Shown here piece after piece: positions 59,135 through 64,000 of a stretch of DNA of 64,000 bases. A model generated the notes under the pieces. It was not told the origin of the DNA and searched no databases. It saw nothing but the letters and a program-made list of their open reading frames with translations. Location: NCBI GenBank assembly GCA_033980235.1, contig CM067075.1, forward strand, positions 18,736,844-18,800,843. The letters run 5' to 3'. The DNA comes from Diadema setosum (Eukaryota; Echinodermata; Echinoidea; Diadematoida; Diadematidae). The position numbers and the translations under genes are program-made. Every line of letters starts with the position of its first letter. Within the stretch, counting starts at the first letter, position 1.

Positions 59135-60324
59135 TTCTGACTCGCGCACAAGTTTCACATCGCGCGTTAACCCGGCGCAAGACGCTGTACACAGTACGTA
59201 TTGGGGTCGCGTCGCTGCTGCGGTTAAAGTGAAAACAAAGTTCTGGTAAGGGCTTGAGAACCTGTCTGGCACCATTTCATATTTGCTTGCAATATATCGA
59301 AAGAGTCTACAAAGAAACTTACCTGGCTGACGCGGTTTGCCGGAATGATGAGTCGTTTTGGAGTATTTTGAGAAAAATAATAAAAGTTGGAAAACCGACT
59401 TTTATTCCAGAAGGCTCCAGACTAACTTGGTCTCATGGAGAACTCGACCCTATTTCAGACAATTTACATGCAGTTTGTGATCGCCTTTATTCTACAGTAT
59501 AATACCAAATGAGGCCTAACTGAACAGACAGGGAAGTGCGTGCTAATCCTGTACAAAACAAATGGACAGCGGCGGTCCTCAAGCCTATACGCACATCACC
59601 TCAGCTCAGTTGCTGAGATGCGCAGTCTTTGAAGTTTTTGTTGTTGTTTATCAAGCGTCTTTGATTGTTAGTGGTGCTTGATAGGCGCACACTAATTTTG
59701 CATGCGCGCTAAGGAGGTTTTTGATGCGCGCGTTGTAACAACTCTGACCATTACTGCGAGTAGCCAGAACGTGAAGCGCTGCAACGTACTACTATAGTAC
59801 TAGTAATACAGGCCGCTCTCATAGTACAACACTGTATGATCCACAGGGACAGCAATACAACTCTGCCCGCCGAAAGCGAGGCCGAGTTATCCCCGAGTCC
59901 GAGTTTCGCCTGACCCTGTTCGGGCAAGTTCTGAGACTGAACCTAATTTGGGTTTATATTTCATATTTTCGGCGTTACCAATCGAATATCTTATTACAGC
60001 TTTATTCCGCACATTTCCTAGGCATACGTACACATATGGGAGCGAAATTTGACAACTTTTGCAGGCGTACCAGAACTTTGTTTGGGCTTTAATCGCGCGT
60101 GTGATAGAATATTGCGCGCTTAGTACAAGTTCTGGTTGACAAATCATGAAATAAATCGCCAAATTCTGCTGTAGAGGTTACCTCAAAAATTGGTATAAAA
60201 TATTTATTCTCAAGCCATAAAAAATTGTATTTTATGCTTATTTTATGGGATTTTATTGTGTTTGTGGAAGTAAATTTTTAGTCCGGTCCCACAACTTGTC
60301 CGGTCCAACCAATTGATTAATGTC

Positions 60325-60445
60325 TAATTCCGCGAAAAAACTTGTCATTTATAATGAATCTGACATTTGCTGGGTCAGTTTTTTGCTAACTGACATAGCA
60401 AATGTCATTATTATAAATTAAAATGAGAAGTTTTTCGCGGAATTA
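60325..60445. repeat. ~120 bp hairpin
   Basis: TAATTCCGCGAAAAAACTTG is mirrored by AGAAGTTTTTCGCGGAATTA, and the inner arms (GACATTTGCT, AGCAAATGTC; GTCAGTT, AACTGAC) continue the match to a short loop. A small MITE or foldback remnant. Confidence 0.85.
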
Positions 60446-61615
60446 AATATAGATAAATTTAAAATTTACTCAATACTAGGCTAGGGCCTACTTGTCGGTC
60501 AAACATTTTATAGGGCCCGAAGGAAGAGGGCCTGCAGCTACATGTACGCTAGACAGAAAGATCCGTCTGTCCGGAGCGGAGGACTCTTTTATATTGTCCT
60601 CCGTAGACGGAGGGGATCCGTGAAGCTAGACGCAGTCTCCGCGGAACATTCCCCGACGGACAGATCCTACAGACCGATCTTTCGGTCAACATGTAAGCGC
60701 GCCTGCCCGAGGAAACCTGAACCGTGGCCGAGCTGTGGCCGTGGGAGCGTGCGAGGACTGGGTTGCACGAACGAACGGGCAGTTACGGCGTGCACATTTA
60801 ATTTGTCACTGCTTGGTGTGACTGTAAAAAATGGCCTCACTACGGCGAGTTCAATTTGACGAACACAACTCTAAAATTTACCTTTTTATTTGGATTTATC
60901 GACAGGGATTGTAATATCAAAACAAACCGGCACATACCAACATTACTTACCTCCATAATTCATGCAACTGTAAAATATGGCACATAATAATCTGGCTGGA
61001 ATTTAGGGAGGCTGGACTTGGAATGGCAGGAATAGTTTCGTCGTAATTTCGCGGCTGACGAATCTAGTTACGCGTTATGAAAGCATTCGCTCCAATACTA
61101 CATTGGTACCGGTAAGATATTTCGAGTGATAACAAAAATATCACCCACAACATTGAGCACGTCATGTTTATGATTATTCTTCTCAACTATTTCGACGAAC
61201 CTGAATTCTCAAATGGATGATTACTTGGCTAGTATCGAGTGTAGATGCCTATTTTCTTTCCAGTGTTCACCACTACCTTTAGATTACAGAAATCATAGGG
61301 CCTATAGACATCATAGCAGGGAGTAAACTATACACAGCCCAGTCGGGCTTTGTTTATGTTCCATGCTCCATCTGCTGGTAGTTCCACATCACAGAGTTTG
61401 GACTGTGAGAATACATAAGAGGTTTTGGTTTTTAACAATCTTAATTTCTGAGGAAATGTTGGAATCCTATGGAACTCTTTTTTTTTTTTGGTAATACATA
61501 CGTTTACGGAACTCGTTTTCACTATACTCAAGGACTGAGAAAAAGGAACACGTCGTTACATCGCATAAAAAAAAAAAATCAACATTTGGCCATGTTACAT
61601 CATTATGCGCATATT

Positions 61616-61707
61616 GCAGGGGGCCGCGGAACGTTTTTTCAGTGTGGGAGGGGGGGGGGGGGGGGGGGGGAGGGGCTGCGGGATCGATCGGGGGTGGCAA
61701 GGTCAAG

Positions 61708-61742
<35 letters not shown>

Positions 61743-61930
61743 CTTAGACGGGAAGAATCTAAGGGCTGAATCTTTGGGAATTGAAATTCATGAGGGTTGT
61801 GATTTTTGTCGATTTTTTTTTTTCGATTTTCTTTTTCTTTTTTTTTTTTTTACGAACCAAAAGTGTGTGTGTGGGGGGGGGGGGGGGGCTGCAACCCCCC
61901 AGCCCCCCCCCCGCTTCCGCGGCCCCTGCA
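61616..61930. mobile_element. MITE with extreme G-run/C-run interior
   Basis: GCAGGGGGCCGCGGAA on the left is mirrored by TTCCGCGGCCCCTGCA on the right. The interior holds a near-continuous run of about 30 G (61641-61674), about 31 C (61710-61741), then T runs, about 16 G and further C runs. Confidence 0.65.
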
Positions 61931-62395
61931 TTATATTATATTTTGTGCATTATTTTGTTCACTCAAGTGTCAGATTATTGGCTGATACGTGTTTCTGCGT
62001 GTTTGATAGCATTTTATAATAAAATATTTTATTTTCATTTTTTTTCTTTATACTTACTAATATAATTGCTGCCGCGCCGAAAATTTTGAAAGAAACAGCG
62101 AACTGCTCAGTGCTCCGCGCTAAGTTCGTAATGACTGAGGAATTAACACGCTGTCTTTTGTCAAAGCAGAGTGCATTTACTTCTCTGCGGCACAGCCATG
62201 GGTACAAAGAAAGATTTCTCCTTCTGTAACACCTCCCTGATCATGGTACATTATGACCTCAGTATCCACCTCTCTATTCAAAGAATTTTACAGGACAGTT
62301 AATAAAACATGAACGTACTTTCTGCTGAATGTCCAAACAAATGCATTATACGTTTTCCGTCTTTTCAGGTTTATGGTACATCAGTTATTCTACTT

Positions 62396-63185
62396 TTAAC
62401 CCTAAAAGGGCCGGGGGGGGGGGGGGCGGAATCCGCCCCCCCCCCCTCGACGTTTCGCGTTATAATTCTGTAACGCGAGAAGGCCTCATCGCGAGGCTTC
62501 TTGACTTTCTTCGTTCAAGTCTCGCGCAACTTTTGAGACCAAATTTGCAACGTCCGCGCATACTTTTGCGAAGCCACGCCCATTTTTGTAACGGAATGTC
62601 GCTCCAAAACGGGCACAATTTTGTGATTTTGTGTACATTTCCTATGGAAAACAGTGCTCTGTCATGAAAGGCATAAAAACCTGATTATTTTTACAATTAA
62701 TCACTTTCATTGATTAATTTTGTGCTAATTATGGTAGAAAAGTGGTCAGTGACAATTTCCAATGAAAAAACAAAGAAAAAACAAAAGTTGAAAAACAAAG
62801 AAATACATAAGAAATTCTGAAAACAATAAAATACATAAGAATTGAAATGAGTTTTGGAGGTTTTTGTGATGTGCAATTGTTAATTACAATGCTAAAACAG
62901 ATTTACAGATCAAAAATTAGACTCTCAATGCTTTTAATTAAGCTAAAATATCACCTTGAGCTTAATTTGCATAATTAATTAATTAGAATTAGAAATTGAT
63001 TGTTTCAAAAAATCTTATAACACAATCTTGTAGATTATGACGCGGGTCTCACGCATGCAAAATTTCATCGCGATCGCACCACCGATGGCCGAGATCTCGG
63101 GGGGGGGGGGGGGGGGCGGAATCCGCCCCCCCCCCCCTTCCCCGGTCTGAGCATAGCCAAAAAAGCCCGGCCCCTTTAGGGTTAA
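62396..63185. mobile_element. TTAA-flanked (piggyBac-like) MITE
   Basis: TTAACCCTAAAAGGGCCGGG is mirrored by CCGGCCCCTTTAGGGTTAA. Just inside both ends lies a G-run, CGGAATCCG, C-run hairpin. The interior aligns with 45245 and 46644. Confidence 0.8.
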
Positions 63186-63596
63186 AGGCGCATAGTCCTG
63201 GTAGTGTAGAGGGCGCTGTTGATGATACTGCCGATCACAACTGTAAGTATTGATACGAAGCTGTCATCAAGAGTAAAGCGCGTAGGTGTTGCTAAGTAAC
63301 GTTGCCTTCGTTGTCTTCTTTGCGCATCGCGCAGTCTGTTGTAATGCCAGGGCGCGTGCATGTGCTTCTTATGACATCACAAAAGAAGTTTGCTAAAGCT
63401 GTCATTCTCCTCAGCCGAATCATTAGCCGAACTGTGATCCGACCACTGACTACAGTGGATCGGACTTCTTCGGACTCGGGGAAGTGCGTGCGGGCCACAG
63501 CGTAAGCGCCAAAGAGGAGTCGATAGCATAGTTCTCTATAGGAAACTTGCGCCGTGCGCCCGCGTACGCATTTGACTAAAACACCGGGACCATAAT
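63183..63596. mobile_element. Second copy of the TTTAAAGGT-ended MITE, inverted
   Basis: Inverted relative to 50165-50601: it begins AAAGGCGCATAGTCCTGGTA and ends AACACCGGGACCAT. It directly abuts the piggyBac-like MITE, sharing the TTAAA. Confidence 0.75.
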
Positions 63597-63597
63597 T

Positions 63598-63830
63598 TCA
63601 AAAATGCCCAAGATAAACAAATCAGTCTCGATTGTTTCAAGAAACATTGGCATTATCAATCACGTTAAACGGATTCTCCCCAAGTCAGTGCTTCTTATGT
63701 TATATTCAACTCTTACTCTACCTTACCTTAATTATGGCGTAATGGCATGGGGAAATGCAGTACAAACAAAAATGGACAGAGTACTTCTCTTGCAGAAAAG
63801 AGCGATGCGATTGATACGCAATACATGTAG
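63598..63830 (+). pseudogene. LINE reverse-transcriptase fragment
   Basis: Encodes the thumb region of a non-LTR retrotransposon protein (ISRNIG-like start, LPYLNYGVMAWGNAVQ, LLQKRAMRLIRN), the same region as 21133-21594. Both ends are truncated. Confidence 0.6.
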
Positions 63831-64000
63831 TCCATGGGCCAGGCCAGATATTGGTACCACCTGAGGTGGCAAAACGTTTTTGGTTTCATTTTGTTTGTCG
63901 GCCATAGATATGCTTATCAAGCTATGATAGCATTTCCAAATGAGTAGCTTAGTCATAATAAATGAATTTGTAACCAATTTGGTCTCGTTGTTATATCCCT

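Noticed and set aside
61467..62065. Open frames rich in Gly or Pro.
   Set aside because: They are translations of G and C homopolymers.

Overview
This is animal nuclear DNA, not microbial. It has split genes with GT-AG introns, very low coding density, CR1-like and L1-like LINE debris, many short transposons with terminal inverted repeats (TIRs), a tRNA-derived SINE and long homopolymers. The repeat style (CR1-like LINEs, GACCTTTGACCT-bearing elements, frequent TACATGTA and TAGGCCTA words) suggests a marine invertebrate deuterostome such as an echinoderm. The species call is inference.

Two genes can be supported. A BTB-BACK gene on the + strand (31035-33262) has two in-phase coding exons and resembles BTBD17. 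A HROB (C17orf53) orthologue on the - strand runs from 40011 to at least 53320. I assembled it from splice sites: five exons contain family-specific text, two more join them in phase and fit the family ends, one internal exon is tentative, and a possible first exon lies at 53971-54096. HROB binds the MCM8-MCM9 helicase in homologous-recombination repair. Its introns are loaded with short transposons.

Everything else is mainly transposon material. 0.7-2 kb: element with tandem GACCTTTGACC units. 3.8-4.7 kb: SINE and two MITEs. 8.4-8.6 kb: TIR element containing degenerate telomere-like repeats. 9.25-16.2 kb: minus-strand CR1-like LINE split by a 3.9 kb foldback transposon. 17.6-22.1 kb: inverted-repeat element holding an L1-like LINE, itself hit by another LINE. 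23.1-24 kb: nested palindromes. 26.7-29 kb: two tandem-unit elements. 33.8-34.6 and 38.5-39.7 kb: further MITEs and a foldback. 54.4-63.6 kb: dense MITEs, TACG microsatellites, large hairpins and G/C homopolymers.

The most interesting pattern is that three unrelated-looking element types consist of tandem units of about 145-170 bp, each unit carrying a close match to one transcription-factor motif: DR1 (nuclear receptors), X-box (RFX) or the YY1 core. A second is a set of three TTAA-flanked MITEs that keep a G-run/C-run hairpin just inside the ends while its sequence changes.
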